The notes below the pieces were generated by a model. It made no database searches. It was given only the letters and a program-made list of their open reading frames with translations, and had not been told where the DNA came from. From Idiomarina aquatica (GTDB taxonomy: Bacteria > Pseudomonadota > Gammaproteobacteria > Enterobacterales > Alteromonadaceae), in contig NZ_PIPS01000004.1 in assembly GCF_003987185.1 (NCBI RefSeq), positions 1-64,000 on the forward strand: a stretch of 64,000 bases of DNA, in the 5' to 3' direction. How positions within the stretch are numbered: the stretch's first letter is position 1; each line of letters starts with the position of its first letter. Position numbers and translations under genes: made by a program. Positions 27,570-37,722 of this stretch are shown here, piece by piece.

Positions 27570-28136
27570 TTAGTCAGACGGTTGCGCAAGCTTTAAAAAG
27601 TTATCGCGATAATGACGAAGTTCAGCGATGGATTCGCGGATATCTTCCAGTGCCTCATGAACACCCTTCTTCTTGAAACTGTTCAACACCTCCGGGTTCC
27701 AACGTTTTGCCAGCTCTTTTAAACTGCTTACGTCGAGGTTGCGATAGTGAAAATACGCTTCCAGTTCCGGCATATGCCTGGCGAGAAAACGCCGATCCTG
27801 GCAAATGCTGTTACCACACATCGGGCTGGTATTCGGCTCAACCCATTCCTGCAAAAACGCAATCGTTGCTTGTACCGCATGTTGTTCGCTGTATTCACTG
27901 GCCTTGATGCGATCCACCAAGCCCGAGCCGGTATGTGTTTTGACGTTCCAGTCATCCATCCGATCAAGGTACTCCTGCGGCTGGTTAATCGCAATGACAG
28001 GCCCTTGCGCCAACTCATTCAGGTTGTGGTCCGTTACGATGGTCGCTATCTCGATAATATGGTTTTGCTCAGGATCCAACCCGGTCATTTCCAAATCGAT
28101 CCAAATTAAGCGTTGGCTTTTCTCATTCTCACTCAT
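27570..28136 (-). CDS. orn: Oligoribonuclease
   Basis: Orn is a DEDDh 3'-5' exonuclease that degrades 2-5-nt RNAs, and above all pGpG, the product of c-di-GMP breakdown. The 188-residue protein begins with [13 protein letters not shown], giving the first two catalytic acids, and has the later [11 protein letters not shown] segment and the [10 protein letters not shown] end carrying the last acidic residue and its histidine. It is divergent from rsgA, as in E. coli. The tRNA-Gly promoter lies just beyond its 3' end. Its presence complements the three c-di-GMP genes in the window. Confidence 0.97.
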   Translation of the reverse strand: MSENEKSQRLIWIDLEMTGLDPEQNHIIEIATIVTDHNLNELAQGPVIAINQPQEYLDRMDDWNVKTHTGSGLVDRIKASEYSEQHAVQATIAFLQEWVEPNTSPMCGNSICQDRRFLARHMPELEAYFHYRNLDVSSLKELAKRWNPEVLNSFKKKGVHEALEDIRESIAELRHYRDNFLKLAQPSD

Positions 28137-28208
28137 AATCCCACTCTAAACTTATGTTATTTTCAGGTATGATAGCGTCAATTTAGAAACAACAACAGGT
28201 CGCAACGA

Positions 28209-29252
28209 TTGGCTAAAAAACGTCGCCTCAATAAAGGTCAGCAACGACGCGTCAAGCTGAACCAGCGCAAACGGCTCGAACAGCCCGATGTCGACTGGGA
28301 CAACGACCAACTCGGTCCCTCGCAGGAAGGCCGGGTTATCAGTCGTTATGGCCAACACGCGGACATCATGGACAACAGCGGGGACGTTGTTCGCTGTCAT
28401 ATTCGGCGTGCCGTGGATAGCTTGGTCTGTGGTGATAGAGTGCAGTGGCGCCGCGCCACTTCCTCTACGGATGGTATGCAAGGTGTGGTCGAAGCGGTTC
28501 ATGATCGCGACTCACTGCTATCTCGGCCGGATTTTTACGACGGGTTAAAGCCAGTGGCTGCCAATATCGACCAAATTTTAGTGATTTCCAGTGTGCTTCC
28601 CGCGTTCAGCTCACAAATTATCGATCGCTACCTTGTCGCCTGTGAAGATATTGGCATCGAACCCATTCTTGTTTTAAACAAAACCGATCTCCTGGCGACA
28701 CTGGATAGCGAATTACAGCAGGAGATCGAAACCTGCCTAAGTTATTACGCCAGTATGGGTTACCAGGTCTTGCGCGTCAGCAGCGCCACAACCGACGGCC
28801 TGAGCGAGTTAATCGCACAATTACCCGGACACACATCCATTGTCGTAGGCCAGTCGGGCGTTGGTAAATCCTCATTGGTGAACAACATACTGCCCGATGT
28901 CGATACGATCACTAACGACGTTTCGGACAACTCCGGACTGGGTCAGCACACCACCACCGTGGCCACCTGGTACGAATTGCCAGAAGGCGGCGCACTGATT
29001 GATTCTCCGGGAATTCGTGAGTTTTCCTTGTGGCATTTGGAGAAAGAGCGGGTGGCCTGGGGCTTTAAAGATTTTCGTGACGTCTTAGGTGGGTGTAAAT
29101 TCCGCGACTGCAAACATCAAAACGATCCCGGTTGCGCCTTGCAGGAAGCCGTGGAAGCTGGAAAAATCGCGAGCTGGCGATTACAGAACTATCATCGAAT
29201 TATTGAGTCTATGAACTCACAAAAGCCCAATCGGGCCATGCAACGAGGTTAA
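28209..29252 (+). CDS. rsgA: Ribosome small subunit biogenesis GTPase RsgA
   Basis: RsgA is a circularly permuted GTPase that checks late 30S assembly and removes RbfA. The 347-residue protein starts with the basic [12 protein letters not shown] segment, then an OB fold. The permuted GTPase follows, with LNKTDLL (G4) before [10 protein letters not shown] (G1) and DSPGIREF (G3). The C-terminal zinc-binding region has CKFRDCKH and a further Cys in DPGCAL. Translation appears to start at TTG, because the conserved N-terminus begins there and no ATG is near. The order orn (divergent), rsgA, psd is as in E. coli. Confidence 0.96.
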   Translation: MAKKRRLNKGQQRRVKLNQRKRLEQPDVDWDNDQLGPSQEGRVISRYGQHADIMDNSGDVVRCHIRRAVDSLVCGDRVQWRRATSSTDGMQGVVEAVHDRDSLLSRPDFYDGLKPVAANIDQILVISSVLPAFSSQIIDRYLVACEDIGIEPILVLNKTDLLATLDSELQQEIETCLSYYASMGYQVLRVSSATTDGLSELIAQLPGHTSIVVGQSGVGKSSLVNNILPDVDTITNDVSDNSGLGQHTTTVATWYELPEGGALIDSPGIREFSLWHLEKERVAWGFKDFRDVLGGCKFRDCKHQNDPGCALQEAVEAGKIASWRLQNYHRIIESMNSQKPNRAMQRG

Positions 29253-29257
29253 ATCAC

Positions 29258-30136
29258 GTGTCATCCATCGACAAAATCAAGATTGCGGCACAGTACGCAA
29301 TGCCAAAACATCTCCTGTCCCGCTTAGTCGGGTCATTTGCGGCCGCCAAAGCCGGTGTTTTTACGCAATTGTTTATTCGCTGGTTTATTAAACAGTATGG
29401 TATCGACATGAGCGAGGCGATCGAAGAACAGCCATCGGCTTATAAAACCTTCAATAGCTTTTTTACCCGCCGCCTCAAGCCTGAGCTGCGCCCTTTAACG
29501 GCAACCCATGGTCAGCTCGCTCATCCTGTCGATGGAACCGTCAGTCAACTTGGCGCGATTCACAGCGATCGTATCTTCCAGGCTAAGGGTCACGATTACT
29601 CATTACAGGCTCTGCTAGGCGGTCAGCAGCAAGATGCTGAGCCATTTATGGACGGTGATTTTGCGACCATTTATCTGGCGCCGAAAGACTACCACCGCAT
29701 TCATATGCCGTGTGACGGAACGCTGAAGAAAATGATCTACGTGCCGGGTGACTTATTTTCCGTGAATCCACTGACTGCTGCCAATGTACCGAACCTGTTT
29801 GCCCGTAACGAGCGGGTTGTGGCTATTTTTGACACTGAGGTTGGGCCAATGGCGATGGTGTTGGTGGGCGCAACCATCGTAGCCAGTATTGGCACCGTAT
29901 GGTCGGGCACCGTTACACCACCGACCGCTAAGCGCGTACATTCCTGGTCTTACCCCAGCTCCGGGCCGGAAGCGATTGAGCTCAAAAAGGGGGAAGAAAT
30001 GGGTCACTTTAAATTAGGCTCAACCGTGGTTATGACCTTTGCCAAAGACAGTATTCGGTTTGACGAGTCACTCGAAGCTGGCTCTGTCACCCGCATGGGT
30101 CAGGTTATGGCGTCCATCAACGGCAGCAGTGACTAA
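29258..30136 (+). CDS. psd: Phosphatidylserine decarboxylase proenzyme
   Basis: Psd converts phosphatidylserine to phosphatidylethanolamine on the inner face of the inner membrane. The proenzyme cleaves itself to form a pyruvoyl cofactor. In this 292-residue protein the cleavage motif is LGST, with Ser255 becoming the pyruvoyl group; upstream [12 protein letters not shown] contains the conserved histidines. The start is a GTG, 6 bp after the rsgA stop. A GDPD gene begins directly after its stop codon (TAAATG). The phospholipid theme of psd and GDPD suggests a shared operon. Confidence 0.96.
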   Translation: MSSIDKIKIAAQYAMPKHLLSRLVGSFAAAKAGVFTQLFIRWFIKQYGIDMSEAIEEQPSAYKTFNSFFTRRLKPELRPLTATHGQLAHPVDGTVSQLGAIHSDRIFQAKGHDYSLQALLGGQQQDAEPFMDGDFATIYLAPKDYHRIHMPCDGTLKKMIYVPGDLFSVNPLTAANVPNLFARNERVVAIFDTEVGPMAMVLVGATIVASIGTVWSGTVTPPTAKRVHSWSYPSSGPEAIELKKGEEMGHFKLGSTVVMTFAKDSIRFDESLEAGSVTRMGQVMASINGSSD

Positions 30137-30868
30137 ATGAAAATCTGGGCGCACCGTGGTGCCAGCGCGGAGGCGCCGGAGAACACTCTGGCGGCCTTTT
30201 CACGCGCGATGGACGCGCAGGTTCACGGTATTGAACTGGACGTCTATGCCATTGACGGCGAGCGCTTCGTGTTCCACGACCGTTACCTTGAACGCCTTAC
30301 AGCAACCCCGGGCCGTCTGAAAGACCTTAGCCAACAACAGATCCGCGAATTGCGGGTGTTTGGGCAACAAGCCATTCCGACGCTGCGCGAAGCGCTCATG
30401 CACATCAACGGTCGGTGTCACGTCAATATCGAGCTTAAAGGGGATGTCCCCAGCCCGGAATTGCTGTCTGATATCGACTACGCCCTTGCCAACACGCAAT
30501 TTGAATTAACACAGATACTGGTTTCTTCGTTTAATCATCATTGGTTACAGCGCTTAAAACACCGCCGTCCTGAGGTGAACATTGGCGCACTCACTACCTG
30601 CTGCCCATTGGATTACTGCGCGTTCGCCAGCCGTCTGAGCGCCGTTGCCGCCCACATCGACGTTGATTTTGTGACTCAGGAGCTGGTCGATGACGGCCAT
30701 CGCCGTAATCTTGAAGTGTATGTCTTTACCGTTGACGAACAGCACGACATTGAGGAGCTTCACGCCATGGGCGTTGACGGCATCTTTACCAATAATCCTG
30801 TATTTGCCCAGAATATATTAAAGGGGCTGTCACCGCGCGGTAACGAGCCCCTTTATCACTATCGCTAA
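30137..30868 (+). CDS. Glycerophosphodiester phosphodiesterase
   Basis: A 243-residue cytoplasmic GDPD enzyme (no signal peptide), similar in size to E. coli UgpQ. It hydrolyses deacylated phospholipids to glycerol-3-phosphate and an alcohol. The catalytic motif WAHRGASAEAPENT is complete, followed by GIELDVY and VFHDRYLERLT, giving the metal-binding Glu/Asp and the second histidine, and NIELKGD. It starts immediately after the psd stop codon. The last codons contain a large hairpin that looks like the operon terminator. Confidence 0.92.
   Translation: MKIWAHRGASAEAPENTLAAFSRAMDAQVHGIELDVYAIDGERFVFHDRYLERLTATPGRLKDLSQQQIRELRVFGQQAIPTLREALMHINGRCHVNIELKGDVPSPELLSDIDYALANTQFELTQILVSSFNHHWLQRLKHRRPEVNIGALTTCCPLDYCAFASRLSAVAAHIDVDFVTQELVDDGHRRNLEVYVFTVDEQHDIEELHAMGVDGIFTNNPVFAQNILKGLSPRGNEPLYHYR
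30820..30854 (+). terminator. Terminator embedded in the 3' end of the GDPD gene
   Basis: AAAGGGGCT and AGCCCCTTT form a 9-bp stem; the loop contains ACCGCGCGGT, itself a palindrome. The T-run is short (CTTTATC). The hairpin lies within the last 16 codons of the GDPD gene and just before the convergent RND permease gene, so it may serve both strands. Confidence 0.6.
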
Positions 30869-30885
30869 TCTCGCTCAGCGACGCG

Positions 30886-33800
30886 TTAATGGCGATGATC
30901 CGGATAATCTTCCTGCATGGATTCAAGCTGGCGTGTCAGCGCCAATGGCGAGGTTGTGCGTTTTGCCATTAATAAATACAGAGCCGGAATCACAAACAGC
31001 GTTAAGAAGGCTGACACCGCGACGCCCGAGAAGATAACAATACCAATCACCATGCGGCTTTCGTGACCGGGTCCCGAGCCCAGAATCAGCGGTAACGCAC
31101 TCATTAACGTGGTAAAAGCGGTCATGACAATGGGTCGTAGCCGTTGTTGCGATGCGCGCAGCACCGACTCTTTAAAATCCAATCCGGTGTCACGCAGCTG
31201 GTTAGCAAACTCGACGATCAAAATGCCATTCTTAGCCGCCAGCCCGATGAGCATGACAATACCTATCTGAGAGTAGATATTGATGGTCTGCCCGGTGACA
31301 TAAAGGCCAATAAAGGCACCGACAATCGCCATTGGTACCGCCAGCATAATCACTAACGGATGCACGAAGCTTTCAAACTGCGCTGCCAGGACCAAGAAGG
31401 TAATGACTAATGCCAGGCCAAACACAAAGATGATCGAACTGCCACTTTCCTGATAAAGCTGGGATTCACCTTTGTAATCAATTGAAACGTCATCCGGTAA
31501 TTTGTCATCGACAACCCCTTCCAGAAACGCTAACGCTTCACCCAGTGAATAGCCTTCTGCCAAATTCGCTTCGATGGTAACGCTGCGCATGCGGTTATAG
31601 CGGTTCAGTTGTCCGGACGTCGCCCGCTCACTCACATTGACCACATTCGACAGTGGGATCAATTCGCCACTACGGCTCGACCGTACGTAAATGTTATCAA
31701 TCGCTGCAGGGCTACGATAATCCGCTTTTTCCCCTTCCAGCATCACGTAATACTCTTCACCTCGGTCAAGATACGTGGTGACGCGTCGTTGTCCCAGAAT
31801 CGATTGCAAGGTGATGCCGATATCCTGTACGGAAACGCCCAGATCAGCGGCACGAGCTTCATCCACTTCAACCAACAGCTGCGGTAGCGTTTCTTTATAA
31901 TCGCTATCGACCTCCTGCAGGCCTGGGTTCTTCATGGCTTCTTCTATCACCACATCGCGGTATTCAGCCAATTGTTCATAGGTATTCCCCTGTAACACAA
32001 ACTGCACCGGCCGGCCGCCGCCACCGCTGATACCGCTGCGCATAAAGGCAAATGCCTGTACACCGACAACTTGGTTTAACTTGGTGCGCATTTCCTCCAT
32101 CAACTCAAAGGTTGACCACTCACGCTGTTCAAATGGAATGGCACCGACAATCGCGATACCCGCTGAGCCACCCCAGCCCGGCGCTCTTACAATCACCCGA
32201 TCAATTTTATTTTGATCGATGTAAGGCAATAGGATCTGCTCGATTTCATCCATATGCCGCGAGTTGGATTCAAAACTGGCACCTTCAGCTCCACGGATAC
32301 TGATATAAAAGGTTCCCCGGTCCTCCGGCGGCGCAAATTCTTGGGGGATAAGTTTTAACGCACCAAAACTGACAACACCGGCGAGGATCACCAATATCAA
32401 CGCAAACACCGGGCGAGCGACGCTGGCTTCCAGCAGTTTTCGGTAACCATTTTCCAGCCAGGCGAAAACGGCATCAAACGCTTTACCAAACTTACTGGTT
32501 CGCTCTTTATGCGAAAGCACCTTAGAGCTTAACATCGGCGTCAGGGTAAGCGCGGCAATACTGGAGAATGCGACCGCAGCGGCAATCGCCAGCGCAAACT
32601 CGGTAAACAGTTTACCGATATTGCCTTCCAGAAAAGCCAAGGGGACAAACACCGAGATCAATACCAGAGTGGTTGCGACGACCGCAAAACCAACCTCTCG
32701 CGCACCGCGGTAGGCAGCCAATAACGGCGGTTCACCGGATTCAATACGACGATAAATGTTTTCCAACACCACGATCGAATCATCAACCACTAAGCCAATC
32801 GCTAGCACCAACGCCAACAAGGTCAGCAAGTTAATTGAAAAGCCTAGGGCAAACAGCACGATATACGAGGCTATGATCGCAACCGGTACCGTTAACGCCG
32901 GGATGATGGTTGCGCGGACATTACCGAGGAACAGGTAAATCACCACCACCACCAGACACATGGCCACTAACAAGGTGTTGTAAACTTCGTCTATCGAGCC
33001 TTGTATAAATACCGATGAGTCGTAACTGGTAGCCAGATACATGGTTTCCGGCAAGGTTTTTTCCAGCCGCTCCATCTCCGCGCGTACGTTTTCGACCACC
33101 GCCAGCGTATTCGCCTTCGACTGTTTGATGATGCCGATACCGACCATGTTTACGCCGTTACCGCGGAAGTCGGTTTTATCGTTTTCTGCACCCAGCTCAA
33201 CCCGTGCGACCTCACCTAACCGCACCAAATAACCGTCATCGCCGCGACGAATCACGAGGTTTTGGAAGTCTTCCTCAGACAAGTACGAACGTGCCATACG
33301 TACGGAGAACTCGCGCTCGGTTGACTCGACTTCTCCGGCAGGTAACTCGATGTTCTCTTCCCGTAACCGGTTAACAATGTCGGTTACCGTAACTTCTCTG
33401 GCCGCCATCGCATCGCGATCCAGCCAAACCCGCATCGCGTAGCGGCGATCACCACCGATACGAACCCGCGCAACACCGTCGACAACGGCCAGACGGTCGA
33501 CAATATAGCGTTCCGCATAGTCAGTGAGCTCCAGAATCGACATGCTTTCACTACGCAAATTGTACCAAACTACGGTCGTTTCATCGGACGACGCCTTGGA
33601 TACCTCAGGTGGATCGGATTCTTCCGGTAAGTTATCCAATGCTCGGGATACACGCTCCCGCACGTCGTTTGATGCGGCATCAATATCACGGGTCAGATTG
33701 AATTCGATGCTGATGTTGGAATAGCCCGGGCGACTGCTTGAGCTGATGTTTTTTATCCCCTCAATGCCGCTGATACGTTCTTCAATAAGCTGAGTAATTT

Positions 33801-33984
33801 GCGTTTCCACGACTTCCGCGGAAGCGCCGGGATAATCCGTACTGACGCTGACGACCGGCGCATCGATATCGGGGAATTCGCGTAACGGCAACATGGTAAA
33901 CGCAACGATACCGAAAATGAGTAATAGGACATTAATGACCGTGGCAAAAACCGGTCGTTTTACCGATACATCTGATAAAAACAC
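30886..33984 (-). CDS. RND multidrug efflux transporter (HAE1 family)
   Basis: A 1032-residue inner-membrane proton-driven pump of the AcrB/MexF superfamily: twelve transmembrane segments and two large periplasmic loops. The N-terminus reads MFLSDVSVKRPVFA. The proton-relay Asp pair is in IGLVVDDSIVVLENI and the matching Lys in GLAAKNGILIVEFA, so it should be functional. The long EVSKASSDETTVVWYNL region and overall length fit the HAE1 rather than the heavy-metal branch. Substrates cannot be told from sequence. The adaptor gene lies directly upstream (3-bp gap). No outer-membrane channel gene accompanies them, so the pump probably uses a TolC encoded elsewhere. Confidence 0.93.
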   Translation of the reverse strand: MFLSDVSVKRPVFATVINVLLLIFGIVAFTMLPLREFPDIDAPVVSVSTDYPGASAEVVETQITQLIEERISGIEGIKNISSSSRPGYSNISIEFNLTRDIDAASNDVRERVSRALDNLPEESDPPEVSKASSDETTVVWYNLRSESMSILELTDYAERYIVDRLAVVDGVARVRIGGDRRYAMRVWLDRDAMAAREVTVTDIVNRLREENIELPAGEVESTEREFSVRMARSYLSEEDFQNLVIRRGDDGYLVRLGEVARVELGAENDKTDFRGNGVNMVGIGIIKQSKANTLAVVENVRAEMERLEKTLPETMYLATSYDSSVFIQGSIDEVYNTLLVAMCLVVVVIYLFLGNVRATIIPALTVPVAIIASYIVLFALGFSINLLTLLALVLAIGLVVDDSIVVLENIYRRIESGEPPLLAAYRGAREVGFAVVATTLVLISVFVPLAFLEGNIGKLFTEFALAIAAAVAFSSIAALTLTPMLSSKVLSHKERTSKFGKAFDAVFAWLENGYRKLLEASVARPVFALILVILAGVVSFGALKLIPQEFAPPEDRGTFYISIRGAEGASFESNSRHMDEIEQILLPYIDQNKIDRVIVRAPGWGGSAGIAIVGAIPFEQREWSTFELMEEMRTKLNQVVGVQAFAFMRSGISGGGGRPVQFVLQGNTYEQLAEYRDVVIEEAMKNPGLQEVDSDYKETLPQLLVEVDEARAADLGVSVQDIGITLQSILGQRRVTTYLDRGEEYYVMLEGEKADYRSPAAIDNIYVRSSRSGELIPLSNVVNVSERATSGQLNRYNRMRSVTIEANLAEGYSLGEALAFLEGVVDDKLPDDVSIDYKGESQLYQESGSSIIFVFGLALVITFLVLAAQFESFVHPLVIMLAVPMAIVGAFIGLYVTGQTINIYSQIGIVMLIGLAAKNGILIVEFANQLRDTGLDFKESVLRASQQRLRPIVMTAFTTLMSALPLILGSGPGHESRMVIGIVIFSGVAVSAFLTLFVIPALYLLMAKRTTSPLALTRQLESMQEDYPDHRH

Positions 33985-33987
33985 GCG

Positions 33988-35043
33988 TTAGTCCTCCTGC
34001 ACGTCTACGGGAACACCATCGCGCAGGCGCACTAGCCCCTCTACGATCACTTGATCACCCGGTTTTACCCCGTCGGTAATTTCAACAATACCTGGTTTAC
34101 GTCGTCCAATGGTTACTTCAACACGCTGTGCCCGGCCATCCGGTGTTAATTTAAACACGTACTGCCGGCTTTGAATCGGCATCACCGCTTTTTCTGGGAG
34201 CAACAAGGTTTCATCGATGCTCCGCAGCAGTGTGATTTCCAGTAGCATACCAGGGCGTAATAAGTCACCGTCATTCGGCAGTTGTGCCCGAACCCGGACC
34301 GAGCGAGTAACCGGGTCGACACGCGAGTCAATACTGCTGATACGACCAATAAATTGCTGTCCAGGGTAGGCACTGTTTCGTGCAATCACTTCCTGATTCA
34401 CGGCCAGGCTGGCAAAGTAACGCTCCGGCACACTAAAATCGACTTTAATCGGACTGATGTCGTCCAGTGTTGTAAATACATCACCCGGAGCCACTAATGC
34501 GCCCGGACTGACTTCCCGAATACCGACTCGACCGGAAAACGGTGCATAAATCTTCATTTCAGCCAAGGTAGCTTCAGCTACCTCGAGCTCCGCCTGTAGC
34601 CCATTCACAGCAACCTGCTGCTCTTCCAACTGCTGTTGAGACGCCGCATTGCCTCGGCGCAACTCGGTAAGACGATCCAACTGACGTTGCGCTTCTCCTA
34701 AACTGAATTTCAATTGCTGTACCCGGGCGACCTCTTTGCGCGCGTTCAGCTCTGCCATCAACTGACCTTGCTCAACGAAGTCACCGCTTTCAAAATAAAT
34801 CTTCTCAACCACGTCCTGGGTTTGTGCGGTGATGGCGACCGTTTCGTTGGCTTGTGCTGTGCCCAGTGCCTGAATCACATCGCGAAACTCACTGAGTTCA
34901 GCAACCTGCACACGTACTGGCACACTCGGCTGTTGCCGCTCTTGCTCTTGCTGTTGTGGTGGAAATCCAAAAAAGTAAATCGCTAACGCAATAAGAACGA
35001 GAACGATAACGGTCAGTGGGTTGATCCAGGAACGTCGGGCCAT
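33988..35043 (-). CDS. RND efflux periplasmic adaptor (membrane fusion protein)
   Basis: A 351-residue adaptor linking the RND pump to an outer-membrane channel. It has an N-terminal membrane anchor (residues about 8-28, no lipobox), a barrel-sandwich/lipoyl domain split around a helical hairpin rich in Gln and Glu (about 95-165), and a beta-barrel with GRISSIDSRVDPVTRSVRV, a typical adaptor signature. It is the first gene of a two-gene operon with the RND pump. No transcriptional regulator is adjacent, so its control is not visible. Confidence 0.92.
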   Translation of the reverse strand: MARRSWINPLTVIVLVLIALAIYFFGFPPQQQEQERQQPSVPVRVQVAELSEFRDVIQALGTAQANETVAITAQTQDVVEKIYFESGDFVEQGQLMAELNARKEVARVQQLKFSLGEAQRQLDRLTELRRGNAASQQQLEEQQVAVNGLQAELEVAEATLAEMKIYAPFSGRVGIREVSPGALVAPGDVFTTLDDISPIKVDFSVPERYFASLAVNQEVIARNSAYPGQQFIGRISSIDSRVDPVTRSVRVRAQLPNDGDLLRPGMLLEITLLRSIDETLLLPEKAVMPIQSRQYVFKLTPDGRAQRVEVTIGRRKPGIVEITDGVKPGDQVIVEGLVRLRDGVPVDVQED

Positions 35044-35090
35044 GTTTACCTCTTGGCATCAGGAGACAATTAAAACATAGCCCATTGTAC

Positions 35091-35115
35091 GGAAAACACC
35101 GCCACGGGGGCGGTG
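35091..35115 (-). terminator. Rho-independent terminator after hemE
   Basis: On the minus strand CACCGCC, a 4-nt GC-rich loop and GGCGGTG form a strong stem followed by TTTTCC. It lies about 56 bp past the hemE stop and insulates the downstream RND operon, which then needs its own promoter in the remaining 47 bp or so. Confidence 0.75.
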
Positions 35116-35170
35116 CATCTAACGAGGATAAGTGGGTATTAATCGCAAAAGTAAGTGTGCGTCAGACCCT

Positions 35171-36247
35171 TTAGTCCTGCTCATGGTAGCGCGGGCTATG
35201 CTTATGTATCGCTTCAATAAAGGCGCCGGCATGTTCCGGATCGACTTCCGGATGAATACCGTGACCAAGGTTGAACACGTGGCCAGTACCCTGACCATAA
35301 CTGGCCAAAATGGTCTGCACTTCTTCCTCAATGCGGGTCGGGCTGGCGTAGAGCACACTCGGATCCATATTGCCTTGCAAGGCTACTTTACTACCGACAC
35401 GTGCACGAGCGTCGCCCAAGTCGGTTGTCCAGTCAACGCCTAACCCATCGGCTCCGGTCGCTGCCATGGCTTCAAGCCACTGACCACCGTTCTTGGTAAA
35501 CAAGGTGACCGGCACCTTGCGTCCCTCGGAGGTCTTGGTCAGGCCTGCAACAATCTTTTCCATATACGCCAGCGAGAACAATTTGTAGTCTCGTGGTGAC
35601 AGTACCCCGCCCCAAGTATCAAACACCATGACGGCTTGTGCGCCGGCGTCAATTTGCGCGTTCAGGTAATCAATAACCGAGTCTGCTAACACCGTCAGTA
35701 ACTTGTGCATTGCTTCTGGTTCGGCAAACATCAGACGCTTAACCTTGGAGAAATTCTTGGTGCTGCCGCCCTCAACCATGTATGTCGCCAGCGTCCAAGG
35801 ACTGCCCGAAAAGCCAATCAGTGGCACCTTACCCTGCAACTCCTGACGAATTAAGCTAACCGCATCGGTCACGTATTTTAAGTCGCTGCCCATATCCGGC
35901 ACACTTAAGCGCTCAATTTGCTCAATCGTTGTTACCGGTTTCGCAAACTTTGGACCTTCTCCGGTTTCAAAATACAATTCCAATCCCATAGCATCAGGAA
36001 TGGTGAGGATGTCGCTAAACAGAATCGCCGCATCCAGATCGTAACGACGTAAGGGTTGTAAAGTAACTTCACATGCCAGTTCGGTATTGCGGCACAGCGA
36101 CATAAAATCACCGGCTTGCGATCGCGTGGCTTTATACTCTGGTAAATACCGGCCTGCCTGACGCATCATCCACACGGGAGTGCGATCAACAGGTTGCTTT
36201 AGCAGGGCTCTTAAGTAACGATCGTTTTGTAACGCCGGTTTTTGCAT
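35171..36247 (-). CDS. hemE: Uroporphyrinogen decarboxylase
   Basis: HemE removes four carboxyl groups from uroporphyrinogen III to give coproporphyrinogen III in haem synthesis. The 358-residue protein fits the family length. The N-terminus has [13 protein letters not shown], with the conserved Arg that binds substrate; then [27 protein letters not shown] and, near the C-terminus, [15 protein letters not shown]. The start was set at the ATG before [11 protein letters not shown], since upstream residues do not match the family. It follows nudC by 44 bp, the same nudC-hemE order as in E. coli. Confidence 0.96.
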   Translation of the reverse strand: MQKPALQNDRYLRALLKQPVDRTPVWMMRQAGRYLPEYKATRSQAGDFMSLCRNTELACEVTLQPLRRYDLDAAILFSDILTIPDAMGLELYFETGEGPKFAKPVTTIEQIERLSVPDMGSDLKYVTDAVSLIRQELQGKVPLIGFSGSPWTLATYMVEGGSTKNFSKVKRLMFAEPEAMHKLLTVLADSVIDYLNAQIDAGAQAVMVFDTWGGVLSPRDYKLFSLAYMEKIVAGLTKTSEGRKVPVTLFTKNGGQWLEAMAATGADGLGVDWTTDLGDARARVGSKVALQGNMDPSVLYASPTRIEEEVQTILASYGQGTGHVFNLGHGIHPEVDPEHAGAFIEAIHKHSPRYHEQD

Positions 36248-36291
36248 GTGATTGATTCCATTAGCACAACAATAAAGCGGTGATTTTACCA

Positions 36292-37098
36292 CTATTGCGA
36301 ATCTTTGCCGATAGCCTTTTCTATTAAGGTTCGTGCGATCGTACCATGCGGGGGAATGGTTGGCAGTTGATCAAACGCAAACCAGTCACCGGTAACCAGT
36401 TCGTGCGGATCAATATGCAGATCGCCGGCCGCCCATTCGGCGGTGAAGCCCATCATTAGCGAATGGGGAAACGGCCATGGCTGGCTTAACTGATACTGGA
36501 TATTTTTTACGGTAATACCAGCCTCTTCATGAACTTCCCGTTCAAGTGCCTGTTCAAGCGACTCACCCGCTTCTACGAAGCCCGCCAGAATGGAGTACAT
36601 ACCTTCTTTGTGACGTTTCCCTTGTGCCAACAATATACGGTCACCACGGGTAATCGCAACAATGACACAGGGCGACACGCGCGGATAACAGCGATGCTGA
36701 CACTGATGACAATGCATCGCTAATTCCCAGTCGACGGCTTGCATGCGTGTGCCACAGCGGCCACAAAACCGATGGGTGCTCAGAAAATCACTAAACTGAC
36801 GAGCGCGTCCCGCCAACGCGAACTTCTCCAGATCCTGAGTGTCGAGCAACGCTCGCAACGATTGGAAGCTACCATCCGCAAAGCTGTCATCAAGATAATC
36901 CGCTACCACCAGGTAACATGAACGCTCACGCAGTTCGCCAATAAACACGGTGGTGTAGTCGTTTAAATCAGGAAATGACATATCCTGTAGACAGCCAAAG
37001 GGTAAATCATTATCTTCAGTAACTAAGATCTGATCCGAACTGACCACGCACCACCAAGCCGGTTCGTCGTCAGCAGGTCGTGAATAAGGCTTTACCAT
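36292..37098 (-). CDS. nudC: NAD(H) pyrophosphatase / NAD-RNA decapping hydrolase NudC
   Basis: NudC hydrolyses NADH and removes NAD caps from bacterial RNA 5' ends. The 268-residue protein has an N-terminal NudC domain, a four-cysteine zinc ribbon (CGRCGTRM and CHQCQHRC) and a complete Nudix box beginning [23 protein letters not shown]-type (key residues [10 protein letters not shown]). The following [11 protein letters not shown] motif is specific to NudC. hemE lies downstream in the same direction. It is divergent from rsd, an arrangement also found in E. coli. Confidence 0.95.
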   Translation of the reverse strand: MVKPYSRPADDEPAWWCVVSSDQILVTEDNDLPFGCLQDMSFPDLNDYTTVFIGELRERSCYLVVADYLDDSFADGSFQSLRALLDTQDLEKFALAGRARQFSDFLSTHRFCGRCGTRMQAVDWELAMHCHQCQHRCYPRVSPCVIVAITRGDRILLAQGKRHKEGMYSILAGFVEAGESLEQALEREVHEEAGITVKNIQYQLSQPWPFPHSLMMGFTAEWAAGDLHIDPHELVTGDWFAFDQLPTIPPHGTIARTLIEKAIGKDSQ

Positions 37099-37191
37099 TG
37101 GACTCTCCTATGATGAGATAAGAGCGATGACGACTTTTTACGTCATGTGAGAGTAGTGATTGTGACAGATAACGGATGTTCGGAGAAGCAC

Positions 37192-37668
37192 ATGTTAAGG
37201 AAAGGCGAACAAGCCCAGCGAAAATGGGGTGGAGCCAACGACAGTATTGACCAGTGGTTGACTGAACGTCAGGATCTGTTGGTCAATTACTTTAAACTTG
37301 CGGCGCTGCCGCCCTACGAAACCGTACGTAACGGCCTACCGGATATTTCCGACATCCGCGAATTTTGTGGCCAATTGGTGGATTACGTTTCCAGTGGCCA
37401 TTTCGAGATATACGGCCAGTTAATCAAAGCCGGTAACGATAAACACATCAAGCTCGATGATTTGATGGATGACTTGTTTCCGCTTATTTCTGATACGACG
37501 GACATTGCCCTCGATTTTAATGACCATTATGGCGAGATCGATAACACCACCGAGCTGAACAAATTTGATCGCGACCTCTCAGCACTGGGGGAAGCACTTG
37601 AACTACGGATGGAATTTGAAGATCAGCTGCTCAATCATCTGCACGAGCATGAACTGATTAAAAGTTAA
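37192..37668 (+). CDS. rsd: Regulator of sigma D (Rsd/AlgQ family)
   Basis: Rsd binds region 4 of sigma-70 and, in stationary phase, favours alternative sigma factors; in E. coli it also stimulates SpoT hydrolase activity. The ATG chosen gives 158 residues, the exact length of E. coli Rsd, and is preceded by GGAGAA at five bases; a GTG further upstream is less likely. Matching blocks include WLTERQDLLVNYFKLA, FCGQLVDYVSSGHFEIYGQL and LSALGEALELRMEFEDQLL. It is divergent from nudC and convergent with fkpA across a bidirectional terminator. Confidence 0.93.
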   Translation: MLRKGEQAQRKWGGANDSIDQWLTERQDLLVNYFKLAALPPYETVRNGLPDISDIREFCGQLVDYVSSGHFEIYGQLIKAGNDKHIKLDDLMDDLFPLISDTTDIALDFNDHYGEIDNTTELNKFDRDLSALGEALELRMEFEDQLLNHLHEHELIKS

Positions 37669-37679
37669 AAGCACGTATT

Positions 37680-37706
37680 AAAAAGCCGGCTCGAAGCCGG
37701 CTTTTT
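37680..37706. terminator. Bidirectional terminator between rsd and fkpA
   Basis: AAAAAGCCGGC, loop TCGAA, GCCGGCTTTTT is a symmetrical hairpin with A- and T-tracts on its two sides. It lies 12 bp after rsd and 17 bp after the convergent fkpA, so it ends both transcripts. Confidence 0.93.
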
Positions 37707-37722
37707 AGTGATTTAAGCACCA

